Shown here: piece after piece, positions 24,324-32,762 of the stretch
Layout of the letters: each line of letters starts with the position of its first letter
Position numbering within the stretch: the stretch's first letter is position 1
NCBI GenBank assembly: GCA_018268415.1
Contig: JAFDWO010000083.1
Span: forward strand, 1-61,186
Length of the DNA: 61,186 nt
Reading direction: 5' to 3'
Source of the DNA: Actinomycetota bacterium
GTDB lineage: Bacteria; Actinomycetota; Thermoleophilia; Solirubrobacterales; 70-9
The notes under the pieces: generated by a model
The model's database searches: none
Told to the model about the DNA's origin: nothing
Seen by the model: only the letters and a program-made list of their open reading frames with translations
Program-made: the position numbers and the translations under genes

Positions 24324-25184
24324 CTAGCCGCCGAAGGCGCGGGCGTTGTCACGGGTCCAGGTCGCGAAGTCGAGCGCCGGGCGGCCGAGGATGCGCTCGA
24401 CGCTGTCGGAGCTCGGCCCCGGCGTGGTCACCGCCTTCTCCTGGTACTCGAGCACGGTCGCGGCGATCGGCTCGGATATCCCGTGCCCCATCATCGCCTG
24501 GCGCGCGGCCTCCGCCGGAACCTCCTGAAGGCTCAGCTCGCGGCCGATCGCCTCACCGATCAGCGCCAGCTTCTGCCGCTTGGTGAGGGCTTCGGTGCCG
24601 TCGAGGATGTGGACGGTGCCGGCGTGCGAGGAGTCGCGCAGGGCGAGGGCGGCCACGGCGGCAATGTCGCGCTCGTGGATCGCCGAGGTGGCGGCCTCCG
24701 GGTAGGCGTCGCGGACGACGTCGCCGGCGCGCACCTGGGGGACCCAGGCCAGCGCGTTGGCGGCGAACTCGCCCGGCCGGACGTAGGTCCAGGCCAGGCC
24801 CGAGGCGGCAACCGCGTCCTCGTAGCTGACGAAGTATTCGGCCAGAGGGTCGCCGGCGCCGTAGTCGACTGCGGCTCCGGAGAGGAGCACCACGCGCTCC
24901 ACCCCCGACTCGGCGGCGAGGGCCAGGAACTCCCTGGCGACGTCGCCGGCCGGCGCGTAGAGGCCCGAGGTGGTGGCCGGATTGAGGAAGAGGACCTTGG
25001 TCTGCCGGAGCACCGCGGCGAGCGAGCTCGGCGAGGACGGGTCGGCTTTGACCGGCGTCGTGCCCTCCGGCCAGGTCGCGCGCGAGGGATCGCGGCTGAC
25101 CGCGCCGACGGACTCGCCGCCCGCCGCGAGGATCTCCACGATCTGACGGCCGACGGTTCCCGTTGCTCCGGTGATCAAGATCAC
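24324..25184 (-). CDS. NmrA-like NAD(P)-binding protein
   Basis: 286 aa. MILITGATGTVGRQIVEIL is the dinucleotide-binding motif; VLFLNPATTSG, VERVVLLSGAAVDYG and TYVRPGEFAANAL match the azoreductase/NmrA group of atypical SDRs. Preceded by AAGGAG. Divergent from the TetR gene 25266 with shared operators, so likely its main target. It is a paralogue of 31051-31893. Confidence 0.8.
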   Translation of the reverse strand: MILITGATGTVGRQIVEILAAGGESVGAVSRDPSRATWPEGTTPVKADPSSPSSLAAVLRQTKVLFLNPATTSGLYAPAGDVAREFLALAAESGVERVVLLSGAAVDYGAGDPLAEYFVSYEDAVAASGLAWTYVRPGEFAANALAWVPQVRAGDVVRDAYPEAATSAIHERDIAAVAALALRDSSHAGTVHILDGTEALTKRQKLALIGEAIGRELSLQEVPAEAARQAMMGHGISEPIAATVLEYQEKAVTTPGPSSDSVERILGRPALDFATWTRDNARAFGG

Positions 25185-25196
25185 GTCCCACTCCTT

Positions 25197-25257
25197 TTCA
25201 TCTGTTTGGTTGAAGTGATCAAGTTAACAGATGAAGCGTTCAACCGGGATGTATGAT
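25197..25257. promoter_or_regulatory. divergent operator region with two nested inverted repeats
   Basis: TTCATCTGTT (25197-25206) and its exact complement AACAGATGAA (25226-25235) form one dyad; GGTTGAA (25209-25215) and TTCAACC (25240-25246) form a second, interleaved one. A -10 TATGAT at 25252-25257 is followed by 8 nt to the TetR ATG. The arrangement fits autoregulation by the TetR protein and control of the divergent NmrA-like gene. Confidence 0.6.
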
Positions 25258-25265
25258 TCCGGCCC

Positions 25266-25877
25266 ATGACGAGGCAGGTCCGCCGTTCCCCGCTGCCCGA
25301 CGAGCGCCGGCACGACGCCGAACGCTCGCGCTCGGCGCTGCTCAAAGCGGCGTTCCAGGAGTTCTCGGCCCGCGGCTTCGCCGGCGCCCGGGTGGCCGAG
25401 ATCGCCCGCGTCGCCGGCGTCAACAAACAGCTGATCACCTACTACTTCGGCGGCAAGGAAGGCCTCTACAAAGCGCTCCACGAGCTCTGGCTCTCTGAAG
25501 AGGAGCGCTTCGCCGACCGGTCGCTCAGCCTCGCTGACCTCACGGCCCGCTACCTCGAGGAAGAGTTCCGGGACCCAAGCTGGGCGCGGTTGGCGCTCTG
25601 GCACGGGCTCGACCTCGAAGCCGGGCCGGCGCCGACCCCCCGCGAGGAGGATCTCTCCTGGCTCGAGCAGCGCCAGAAGGACGGCGAGATCGCCGCCGAC
25701 CTTGACCCCGGCTTCGTTCTGCTGATGCTGATCGGGGCGGTCTCGGCGCCGATCGCCCTGCGCGAGGAAGTGGTCCGGATCACCGGGCTCGACCCCGACT
25801 CGGAAGAGTTCGAACAGCGCTACGCCGAGCAGCTGCGGCGGCTCGTTCGCCACCTGGGCGAGGACAAGCCGGACTAG
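25266..25877 (+). CDS. TetR family transcriptional regulator
   Basis: 203 aa. HTH at residues 15-62: SALLKAAFQEFSARGFAGAR, then VAEIARVAGVNKQLITYYFG. The C-terminal half matches the TetR_C group with DLTARYLEEEFRD and LDPGFVLLMLIGAVSAP. ATG 25266 is probably at the transcript 5' end. Divergently transcribed from the NmrA-like/FMN reductase pair it likely represses. Confidence 0.85.
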   Translation: MTRQVRRSPLPDERRHDAERSRSALLKAAFQEFSARGFAGARVAEIARVAGVNKQLITYYFGGKEGLYKALHELWLSEEERFADRSLSLADLTARYLEEEFRDPSWARLALWHGLDLEAGPAPTPREEDLSWLEQRQKDGEIAADLDPGFVLLMLIGAVSAPIALREEVVRITGLDPDSEEFEQRYAEQLRRLVRHLGEDKPD

Positions 25878-25942
25878 GCGCTCCTGGTCACAGACGGCTC
25901 AGCGGGACTATCTCGCCGTCTATCGGCCGCCGGCCCGATACC

Positions 25943-25974
25943 TATTTGCCGGGCGATCGGGCCGGGCCTAGATT
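25943..25974 (+). promoter_or_regulatory. promoter TATTTG-N20-TAGATT
   Basis: TATTTG 25943-25948 with -35 TTGCCG, 17-bp spacer, -10 TAGATT at 25969-25974. The leader contains a GAGGAGGG-preceded ATG at 26004 opening a 32-codon frame that overlaps the SDR start; it may be a leader peptide or chance. Confidence 0.55.
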
Positions 25975-26065
25975 GCTCACGACCGGGGCAGAGGAGGGCG
26001 CCCATGAGCTGGTGTGTCGGCCCTCGTCGAGTTCCTCGAAGGACATCGAACGGAGGGAGCGCGAG

Positions 26066-26929
26066 GTGGCTGATCGCCTGGCCGGAAAGATTGCCCTGAT
26101 CACCGGGATCGGGAGCGGGATGGGACGGGCGGGCGCGATCCGCTTCGCCGCCGAGGGGGCGAGGGTGGTCGGCTGTGATCTCGACGCCGCCGCGGCCGAG
26201 GAGACGGCGGCAGCGGTCGCCGCCGCCGGCCGGGAGATCAGCGTGGTGGCGCCGCTCGATCTTGCCGCCGCGGGAGAGCCGGCTCGCTTTGCCGAGTTTG
26301 CCCGCGCCGCCTATGGCGACTTCGACGTGCTCTGGAACAACGCCGGATCGCAGCGGCTGGGGACGATCGAGCGCCAGCCGGTGGAGGACTTCGAATACAC
26401 GCTCTCGCACGAGTTGACGATGGTCTTCGCGACGATCAAGGAGGCGCTGCCGACCCTGAAGCGCCGCGGTGGCGGCGCGATAATCAACACCGCCTCGGTC
26501 GCCGCCGCCGTCGGCTCGGGCTGGGTCGGAAACATCGCCGGGATGCTGTCCCACAGCATCGGCAAGGCAGGTGTGGTCCGCATGTCCTCCAGTCTCGCGG
26601 TCGAGCTCGCGCCCTTCGGCGTCCGCGTCAACAGCATCTCGCCGGGAATTATCGAGACGCCGGCGAGCCGGCGGATAATCGGCACCGAGGAGGAGCCCGG
26701 CCCGCTGCGGGACCCGTTCCTGGAGCAGCTCCTGGTCCCCCGCATCGGCCGTCCGGAGGACGTCGCCGCGGCCGCCCTCTACCTCGCCTCCGACGAGGCC
26801 GCCTATGTGACCGGGATCAACCTCACCGTCGACGGGGGCTGGACCGCCTCCGGCGGGGTCGGGCAACCGCGGGCCGATGTCGAGGCACGGCTCCGCGAGG
26901 CGATGGCGGCGGCGGGCTTCAGTCGCTGA
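26066..26929 (+). CDS. short-chain dehydrogenase/reductase lacking the catalytic tyrosine
   Basis: 287-aa classical-type SDR: cofactor motif ITGIGSGMGRAG, NNAG in LWNNAGSQRL, Ser144 in NTASVA, Lys167. The YxxxK tyrosine is His163 (HSIGK) and the Ser-to-motif distance is about five residues longer than usual. C-terminal INLTVDGGWT is normal. It may therefore be catalytically altered or use another acid. Start GTG 26066 with GGAGGG upstream; the frame is open further 5' but lacks a good start. Confidence 0.8.
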   Translation: MADRLAGKIALITGIGSGMGRAGAIRFAAEGARVVGCDLDAAAAEETAAAVAAAGREISVVAPLDLAAAGEPARFAEFARAAYGDFDVLWNNAGSQRLGTIERQPVEDFEYTLSHELTMVFATIKEALPTLKRRGGGAIINTASVAAAVGSGWVGNIAGMLSHSIGKAGVVRMSSSLAVELAPFGVRVNSISPGIIETPASRRIIGTEEEPGPLRDPFLEQLLVPRIGRPEDVAAAALYLASDEAAYVTGINLTVDGGWTASGGVGQPRADVEARLREAMAAAGFSR

Positions 26930-26937
26930 GCGTATGT

Positions 26938-27429
26938 TCAGGCCCCGCCCAGGCCTTCGCTCGCGCCGCGCCCGGCCTCGGCGGTGCGGCCGAGGAACTC
27001 GACCAGGAGTCGCAGCTGGCCCGGGTCGTAGTCGCGGCAGATCTCCGCGACGGCTCTGTTCATCCCGGCGTAGAGGCCGACCAGCTCGCCGGTGCGCTGG
27101 CGGAGGGCGCGGACCAGGACGGCGCGGCGATCGTCGGGGTTCCGTTCCCGCGCCACCCAGTCGCCGCGTTCGAGGCGGTCGAGGACACCCGTGATCGTCG
27201 CCGGATGAAGGCCGGAGCGGCGGGACAGGGTGGAGGGGCTGAGCGGACCTTCGCGAGCGATGCGGTCGAGGCAGTTGAGGTCGATCTGGCGCAGCTCGAC
27301 CTTGGATCCGACGCGCTGGTTGAGGTTCGACAGCTGGCTGCTGAGCTCGCGCAGCGCTCCCCTGATCTCGGCCTCGAGCTGCGCGCGACCGGCGTCCGCC
27401 GCAGCGGGTTTATTTATTTTGGAATTCAT
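26938..27429 (-). CDS. MarR family transcriptional regulator
   Basis: 163 aa. Winged-helix core: LNCLDRIAREGPLSPSTLSR, then GLHPATITGVLDRLERGDWV and wing ERNPDDRRAVLVRALRQR, the typical MarR DxRA/D-R motif. Divergent from the hemerythrin gene across a short AT-rich region (27430-27489) that contains TAATAT and AATATC elements, so it probably controls both. Convergent with the SDR gene. Confidence 0.85.
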   Translation of the reverse strand: MNSKINKPAAADAGRAQLEAEIRGALRELSSQLSNLNQRVGSKVELRQIDLNCLDRIAREGPLSPSTLSRRSGLHPATITGVLDRLERGDWVARERNPDDRRAVLVRALRQRTGELVGLYAGMNRAVAEICRDYDPGQLRLLVEFLGRTAEAGRGASEGLGGA

Positions 27430-27489
27430 CTAATATGGAAGTCGTAATATCTATTCACCGTATCAATCTTCCCAGAAGGAAAGGTCACC

Positions 27490-28137
27490 ATGACGGTCTC
27501 GCAGCAGCCATCGGCCGCCTCCGCCGAGGAGACGATCGACTTCACGATGATGTACGTCACCCACGCCGCCCTGCGGCGCGATCTCAGCCGTCTCGAGCAG
27601 GCGACCCGGCGTGGCGCCGTCGATACCCCGGGGGTCCAGGCGGGCTGGCAGAACTTCAAGCAGCAGCTCCACATCCACCACACGGTCGAGGACGATGACC
27701 TCTGGCCGCGGCTCTACGAGGCCGTCGGCGACGATCGGGCGAGCATCGCCTTGCTGGAGGAGATGGAGGCCGAGCACGCGGTCATCGATCCCCTGCTGGA
27801 GGCCGTCGACCAGGCGATCGCGACGAAAGACCCCAGCGCCCTGGCAGGGAGCGTCGCGCAGCTCGCGGAGGGAATCGACATGCACCTTGCCCACGAGGAG
27901 GACAGCGGCCTGCCGTTGATCCAGGCCAACCTGACGAGGAAGGACTGGAAGGGGTTTGGCGCCGCAATGCGTCGTGCCCAGGGGTACAAGGGGGCTGCGG
28001 TCTACGTCCCCTGGATCCTCGACGGCGCCAGTGAGGAAGAACGTCGGCGGTTCTTCGGTGAGCTGCCGCCCCCGGTGCGGATCCTCAACTCTTTCGTCTG
28101 GCAGCGCGGCTACCAGAAGCGGGGGCTCTGGCGCTAG
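27490..28137 (+). CDS. hemerythrin/HHE-domain protein
   Basis: 215 aa. A four-helix HHE metal site is evident: His in YVTHAALRRDL, HIHHTVEDDDLWPRL, EAEHAVIDPLLEA and MHLAHEEDSGLPLI (H...HxxxE/D pattern repeated). The C-terminal 60 residues (YVPWILDGASEEERRRFFGE and LPPPVRILNSFVWQ) form an extra region common in actinobacterial members. Probably binds a di-iron centre for O2, NO or redox sensing. RBS AAGGAAAGG. Confidence 0.82.
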   Translation: MTVSQQPSAASAEETIDFTMMYVTHAALRRDLSRLEQATRRGAVDTPGVQAGWQNFKQQLHIHHTVEDDDLWPRLYEAVGDDRASIALLEEMEAEHAVIDPLLEAVDQAIATKDPSALAGSVAQLAEGIDMHLAHEEDSGLPLIQANLTRKDWKGFGAAMRRAQGYKGAAVYVPWILDGASEEERRRFFGELPPPVRILNSFVWQRGYQKRGLWR

Positions 28138-28168
28138 CGCCAGAGCCCCACTGGCACCTGGGGCTGAG

Positions 28169-29239
28169 TCAGGGCGCCGTCGCCAGGTCGGCGACCGTCG
28201 CGTGCAGGTTCAGCAGGTCGGCCACGGCCTCGGGCGGTCTCCTACCGAACCCGCACTCCGTCGCGACGGCGAAGTCCGACAGATGCCGACGAGCCGCCTC
28301 CAGTCGCCGGCGCGTGCCGTCGACCCCGTCGGTCTGATGCACGAGACCGAGAGCGACCACCGTGGTCGCCGGCACATCGAGATCATCGAGCGGGGCGAAG
28401 TACCGATCGTCGTCGCGGCTCCGGGGGACGGGCATGTGAACCCAGCTGATCGCGCGGCTCACCGAGCTCGCGAGATGGTTGGCGATCGCGACGACGTCGC
28501 CGAGATCGTCCGGCTCGATCGAGTGTTTGTGCTCGAGATCGCCGTAACAGAGGTGATATCCCAGCTCCGCCTCGGGCGGAACGCCGTCCGCCAGCCCGCC
28601 GAGTGCCGCGAACACCGCCTCGCGACCGCCCGGATAGTCGAGCCCAGGCTCGACGCAGTCCCATTGGATGGCCAGCTCCGAGGTGGGGATCACCTCGAGC
28701 ATTCGCTCAATCTCGCCGAACAGGCCCGCGCGGTACGCGTTCTGAAGGACCGGAGCCTGGCCGGGCGCGGCGAGGAGCACCATCGCTGCTCCGGGCGAGG
28801 GGAGGGAGACCTGGAAGCGAAGGTCGGCGGGAAGCACGCCCTCCCGCTTGAGGTGCGAAAAGCTCTCGTAGGACTCGAGCGCCCAGTCGGCGTATCCGAG
28901 GTTGTCCAACTTGAGGTCGTCAGGTGCCACTCCGTCGCGCAGGCGCGCTTTCCCGGGGAAGAGGTCGGCGACGGTCTCCGAGTAGATGCCCCCGGCCGGA
29001 ACCCTCGCCGGGCGCCGGCCCTGCTCGGTGTCCGGGTCCGGCTCGACTGATTCGAGCTGCGGGTGGACGAGGAGCACCGGGATCTGGCACTCGATCCAGA
29101 GGCTCCTTGCCGGCCCGGTCTCGCCGTCCGGCAGGCTGCCGATCCGATGCGCCACGGCTGAGTTCCCGACAGTGCGGAAGACTTGCTCTGCGTCCGATAG
29201 CGGGATGCTGCCGACAAGGAGAATTTCGCGGTCGCTCAA
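28169..29239 (-). CDS. MetE/UROD-like superfamily protein
   Basis: 356 aa from TTG 29239. REILLVGSIPLSDAEQVF at the start, IQWDCVEPGLDYP, LGYHLCYGD and the C-terminal FAVATECGFGRR resemble the catalytic domain of cobalamin-independent methionine synthase; the final Cys and internal His/Cys are candidate zinc ligands. The true MetE N-terminal domain is missing, as in many stand-alone actinobacterial proteins thought to be methyltransferases or lyases. Start chosen because a promoter ends at 29285. Confidence 0.7.
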   Translation of the reverse strand: MSDREILLVGSIPLSDAEQVFRTVGNSAVAHRIGSLPDGETGPARSLWIECQIPVLLVHPQLESVEPDPDTEQGRRPARVPAGGIYSETVADLFPGKARLRDGVAPDDLKLDNLGYADWALESYESFSHLKREGVLPADLRFQVSLPSPGAAMVLLAAPGQAPVLQNAYRAGLFGEIERMLEVIPTSELAIQWDCVEPGLDYPGGREAVFAALGGLADGVPPEAELGYHLCYGDLEHKHSIEPDDLGDVVAIANHLASSVSRAISWVHMPVPRSRDDDRYFAPLDDLDVPATTVVALGLVHQTDGVDGTRRRLEAARRHLSDFAVATECGFGRRPPEAVADLLNLHATVADLATAP

Positions 29240-29284
29240 GGTTCCAGTTCCGTCCTTCTGAGTCAGATCGGTGGGCAAGGGGCG

Positions 29285-29317
29285 ACCGTAGCCGCGGCTG
29301 TACTCGCCGGGCAAATA
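29285..29317 (-). promoter_or_regulatory. promoter TATTTG-N21-TACGGT (minus strand)
   Basis: TATTTG (29317-29312) with -35 TTGCCC, 18-bp spacer and -10 TACGGT (29290-29285). It lies inside the longest open frame of the MetE-like gene and so argues for the internal TTG start at 29239. Confidence 0.55.
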
Positions 29318-29369
29318 CATATCCCCCGTGGTCGAGATAGGCGGGGGGATATCGACCGATGCCCGAACC

Positions 29370-30143
29370 TCAGACGAAGGTCGAGCCGCCGTCGAGCTGC
29401 AGCGACTGCCCCGTGATGAAGCCGGCGCGCTCGTCGGTGAGGAAGAGGATCGCGTGCGCCAGATCCTCCGGCTTGCCGCGTCGTTTCACCGACTGGTGTT
29501 CGATCGTCCGTTCGAAGAAGCCGGCGACGGTCTCCCGTCCCTCGGGCGTGTCGCCGAGCATCGTCAGCACGTGCTCGGTCTCGATCATCCCCGGCATCAC
29601 GACGTTGACCGTGATCCCGTCGCCGCCGACCTCCTTGGCGAGGACGCGGGTGAAACCGATCACGCCACCCTTCGAGCCGACGTAGGCGCTCAGCCCTGGC
29701 TGGGGGTTGTGGAAAGTGCCGGAGGCGGTGTTGACGATGCGGCCGTAGCCGCGCTCCCGCATGTGGGGAACGACCTGCCTGCAGCAGAGGAAGGCCGACT
29801 CGAGGTTGGCGGCGATCACGGCGCGAAACTCGGGCAGCGTCTGCTCCTCGATCAGCGGCCGGGGGCCGTAGAAGCCGGCCAGATTGACCAGGGCGTCGAT
29901 CTTGCCGTGGTCGGCGATCACTGCGGCGACGAAGCGCTCGACCTCCTTCTCCTGCGTCAGGTCGACGGCGAACGCCTCGGCGCCGATCTCCTCGGCGCGG
30001 GCCCGGGCACGGTCGCCGTCGATATCGACGATCACCGTCGTCGCCCCTGCGGCGACGTACTCCTTTGCCGTCGCCAGCCCGATCCCGGCGGCCCCGCCGG
30101 TGACGATCGCGAGGCGACCGGACAGCCTTCCACTCTCACTCAT
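29370..30143 (-). CDS. short-chain dehydrogenase/reductase
   Basis: 257 aa, complete classical SDR: VTGGAAGIGLATAKEYV, NLAG in DALVNLAGFYG, Ser in IVNTASGTF, catalytic YVGSK and QSLQLDGGSTFV at the C-terminus. VDIDGD after strand 2 suggests NAD preference. Downstream of the haloalkane dehalogenase gene on the same strand (18-bp gap), so it may oxidise the alcohol released by dehalogenation. Confidence 0.87.
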   Translation of the reverse strand: MSESGRLSGRLAIVTGGAAGIGLATAKEYVAAGATTVIVDIDGDRARARAEEIGAEAFAVDLTQEKEVERFVAAVIADHGKIDALVNLAGFYGPRPLIEEQTLPEFRAVIAANLESAFLCCRQVVPHMRERGYGRIVNTASGTFHNPQPGLSAYVGSKGGVIGFTRVLAKEVGGDGITVNVVMPGMIETEHVLTMLGDTPEGRETVAGFFERTIEHQSVKRRGKPEDLAHAILFLTDERAGFITGQSLQLDGGSTFV

Positions 30144-30161
30144 GGCGATTCCTCTCTCTTG

Positions 30162-31034
30162 TCATGCATTGCGAAGTTGGTGGCGGTCGGCCCATTCGGA
30201 GATCGCCGCTGCGATCGCCTCCGGCTGGTCCTCGGGCGCGTGGTGGCCGGCCGGGCCGCAGGCAACGACTTCGAGGCCGGCGACGTTCCGCTCGCTCCAC
30301 TCGACGACCTCGTCTCCCGACCAGGGAGCGCCCTCGAAGGTGAGCAGCAGCTTCGGCACCTCCGGCGTCGAGGCCATCCACTCGACGTAGGCCTGGGCCC
30401 GGGCGGTGACGTCGGCGGGCTCCCCGTCGATCGGGATCTCCCGCGGCCACTGCAGCAGCGGCCGCCTGCTCTCCGGGGTCGGGAAGGGCGCCCGATAGGC
30501 CTGCAGCTCCTCCCCCTCGAGCTCGCGCACGATCTGCCCCTGAAGCGCCCGCTCGATCAGCAGGTTTTCCTCGAGCAGCATCCGCTCACCGACTGCGGGG
30601 GTGCGAAAGGCGCGGAACAGCTCCTGCCCCGACGGCGGGAATTCGTCCCAGGCGACCGGGTGGAGGACCGCCTCGAGGAGGACGAGCCCGAGCGCTGAGC
30701 CAGGCTTACGCGCCGCGCGGTCGAGGGCGAGGACGCTGCCCCAGTCGTGGCCGACCAGGACCGCCTGGTCGAGTGACATGGCGTCGAACCAGGCGTCCAG
30801 GTAGCGGCTGTGGTCGTCGAACCGGTAATCGATTGAGGGCTTGCCCGAGGAGCCCATGCCGATCAGGTCCGGCGCCAGCAGCCGTCCTGGCTTGCCGAGG
30901 CCGGGCATGACGTTGCGCCAGAGGTAGGAGGAGGTGGGGTTGCCGTGGAGGAAGACGATCGGCGTGCCGCTGCCTGCCTCCCTGTAGGCCATGTTCGAAT
31001 CGAGCACCGGGATGTCCCGCGGGGTGAGGTCCAT
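30162..31034 (-). CDS. dhaA: haloalkane dehalogenase
   Basis: 290-aa alpha/beta hydrolase. The full catalytic pentad of HLD-II enzymes can be placed: halide-binding Asn in HGNPTSSYLWRN, nucleophile Asp and adjacent Trp in GHDWGS, catalytic Glu in LVLLEAVLHP, and His in AGHHAPEDQPEA. PDLIGMGSSGKP is also typical. Converts haloalkanes to alcohols in the cytoplasm. Operon with the NmrA-like gene upstream and the SDR downstream. Gene symbol by similarity only. Confidence 0.82.
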   Translation of the reverse strand: MDLTPRDIPVLDSNMAYREAGSGTPIVFLHGNPTSSYLWRNVMPGLGKPGRLLAPDLIGMGSSGKPSIDYRFDDHSRYLDAWFDAMSLDQAVLVGHDWGSVLALDRAARKPGSALGLVLLEAVLHPVAWDEFPPSGQELFRAFRTPAVGERMLLEENLLIERALQGQIVRELEGEELQAYRAPFPTPESRRPLLQWPREIPIDGEPADVTARAQAYVEWMASTPEVPKLLLTFEGAPWSGDEVVEWSERNVAGLEVVACGPAGHHAPEDQPEAIAAAISEWADRHQLRNA

Positions 31035-31050
31035 GGTGGTGGCCTTTCTG

Positions 31051-31893
31051 TCAGGGGCGGAACATCGCGGCGTTCGCCGCCGCCCAGTCGGCGAAGGTCA
31101 GAACGGGCCGGTCGAGCAGCTCGGCGACGGTGACGGTGGTCGGACCGGCGGCAACGGCGTAGTCGGCCAGAGACCCGAGCAAGCGATCGACGATTTCCGC
31201 CGGGACGCCTTTCTCCAGCATTCCCGCGCGGGCTTGCTCCGGGGTCAGCTCTTCGAAAACGACCTCGCTCCCGATCGCCTCCCCGATGATCGCCGCCTTC
31301 TGTCGTTGGTCGAGCGAATCGGGGCCGGTGAGGGTGTAGGTCCTGCCGGCATGCGCGGAGTCGAGCAGTGCCTTGGCGGCGATCGCCGCCAGGTCACGTT
31401 CGTGAACCGGTGAAGTGCGCGCGTCCGCATAGGGAGCGCGGACGATTCCGCCCATCCTGATCTGGGGTGCCCAGAGGCGGACGTTGCCGTCGAAGTCGCT
31501 GCTCCGGAGAATGGTCGACCCCAACCCGGAATCAGCCACGCACCGCTCGAGCCGGCGGAATCGCTCGGCAAAGCGCTCTTCGCCGGCCGGGTGCTCAACG
31601 GTGAGAGCTGAGAGGAGGACGATCCGCGGAGTGCCGTGCTCACGCAACAGCGACAGGAGCTCGGTCGCTGATCCCTCGATCGCCGCGGGGTTGAGGAAGA
31701 CGGACTCGACGCCGCCGAGGGCGTGGGCGACGCTCGTCGGATCGGAGAGATCGGCGGCAATCGGCTTGGCGTTACCCGGCAGATTGTCGAGGTTCGGACT
31801 GCGGCTGACGGCGAGCACCGTCTCCTGTGTCGCCGCCAGCTCCCGCAACAGCTCGCGGCCAACGGTTCCCGATGCTCCGGTGACCATAATCAT
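31051..31893 (-). CDS. NmrA-like NAD(P)-binding protein
   Basis: 280 aa, clear paralogue of 24324-25184: MVTGASGTVGRELLRELA, ESVFLNPAAIEGS, RTYTLTGPDSLDQRQKAAII and a C-terminal RPVLTFADWAAANAAMF. Such proteins are azoreductase- or quinone-reductase-like. First gene of the minus-strand operon with the dehalogenase. The motif AACAGATGA just upstream is shared with the operator of the TetR gene at 25266, so both paralogues may answer to one regulator. Confidence 0.78.
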   Translation of the reverse strand: MIMVTGASGTVGRELLRELAATQETVLAVSRSPNLDNLPGNAKPIAADLSDPTSVAHALGGVESVFLNPAAIEGSATELLSLLREHGTPRIVLLSALTVEHPAGEERFAERFRRLERCVADSGLGSTILRSSDFDGNVRLWAPQIRMGGIVRAPYADARTSPVHERDLAAIAAKALLDSAHAGRTYTLTGPDSLDQRQKAAIIGEAIGSEVVFEELTPEQARAGMLEKGVPAEIVDRLLGSLADYAVAAGPTTVTVAELLDRPVLTFADWAAANAAMFRP

Positions 31894-31912
31894 GGTTTCT
31901 TCCCTTCATACG

Positions 31913-31921
31913 AACAGATGA
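31913..31921. promoter_or_regulatory. AACAGATGA half-site upstream of the NmrA-like gene
   Basis: Identical to the 9-bp core of the arm at 25226-25234 and located 20 bp before the ATG of the paralogous gene. A partial inverted partner TTCAT is at 31906-31910. Candidate binding site of the TetR protein 25266-25877. Confidence 0.4.
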
Positions 31922-32318
31922 GAACTTCAAATATATAGATGGAACAGGGCTGAGAGACATCGTCGGGTTCGATGTGGACGCCGATGCAGCGCACCGCCGC
32001 CCTTTCCATGGGCAAAAGGGACGGTGCGCCTCTGGCTCGGCACCGCCGCCTACAAAGGGTTCGTCGCCCAGCCAGGGCAAGGGATCTCGGTCGGCTTCCG
32101 CCGATTCGCCGCATCCCGACTCGCGTCCGAACGGAATCGGAGCCGACGGCCGACGCGGCTCAGGGGTCCCGGTGCGCCGAAGCCGCAATCTGGTGCGAAT
32201 CCGAGGACAAGCCGCGCGACCGAGAGGTGGACCTTCCAGAGCGGCGCGTTGCTTGAGGACCCGCGGCTGCTCGCCTCCTCAACCCCTCCTGCGTCGCCGG
32301 CGAGGTCAACGGCGCGGC

Positions 32319-32345
32319 CCTGCAAATCGACCCTTCATGGGGCGA
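32319..32345 (+). repeat. IS-end-like repeat, copy 1
   Basis: CCTGCAAATCGACCC followed by TTCATGGGGCGA. It matches copy 2 at 35533-35560 with one deleted base and a few transitions. The GACCC...GGGGyC part can fold into a hairpin. No transposase is adjacent. Confidence 0.45.
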
Positions 32346-32353
32346 CGCCACGT

Positions 32354-32752
32354 TCAGGAGAGTCGTGCCTCCTCGATCGTCGGTTGGAAGAGCTCGATCA
32401 GGTTGCCTGCCGGATCCTCGAGCAGGATCTGGCGGCCGCCGACTCCCTCGACCAGGTCGCCCCGAAATGAGGATCCCGCGTCGCGGAGCTCGGTGACCTT
32501 GGCGTCGAGATCATCGACCTCGATCTGGATGCGGTTCCAACCGCCAGGTTCGGGGCGCGTGCCATCGGGCATGGCGGCCCCACCGCCGGGCCCTCCGCCA
32601 GGGGCGCTGAGCACAAGGCGAAGATCGCCGCGAAGGAGCATCGCGAAGCTCGGTGCCGGGTGCATCACCGCGGTGAAGCCGAGCCTGCCGCAGTAGAACT
32701 CGATCGCCGCGTCGACGTCGTCGACGATGTAGCGGACGCTCACGGTTGCCAT
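32354..32752 (-). CDS. VOC family protein
   Basis: 132 aa. VRYIVDDVDAAIEFYCGRLG, NRIQIEVDDLDAKVTELRDAG and the C-terminal GGRQILLEDPAGNLIELFQP are textbook VOC (glyoxalase/bleomycin-resistance) motifs, with the metal-site Glu in NLIELF. Only one domain, so dimeric. RBS-like GAGGAAGAG upstream of ATG 32752. The next gene upstream is another, frameshifted VOC gene. Confidence 0.85.
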   Translation of the reverse strand: MATVSVRYIVDDVDAAIEFYCGRLGFTAVMHPAPSFAMLLRGDLRLVLSAPGGGPGGGAAMPDGTRPEPGGWNRIQIEVDDLDAKVTELRDAGSSFRGDLVEGVGGRQILLEDPAGNLIELFQPTIEEARLS

Positions 32753-32762
32753 CTCTTCCTCC

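Larger units (their letters stand above)
31894..32353. other. 460-bp stretch without a recognisable gene
   Basis: Left part holds the promoter region of the NmrA-like gene with an AT-rich ATATATAG. The remainder has open frames on both strands but none shows family motifs or a good start. The right end carries the repeat at 32319-32345. Possibly decayed coding sequence. Confidence 0.4.

Noticed and set aside
26004..26102. 32-codon ORF with good RBS before the SDR
   Set aside because: Overlaps the SDR start in another frame and has no recognisable features; noted only as a possible leader peptide.
31974..32696. 240-codon plus-strand open frame
   Set aside because: Arg/Ser/Pro-rich, overlaps the convincing VOC gene on the other strand, and no motif is visible.
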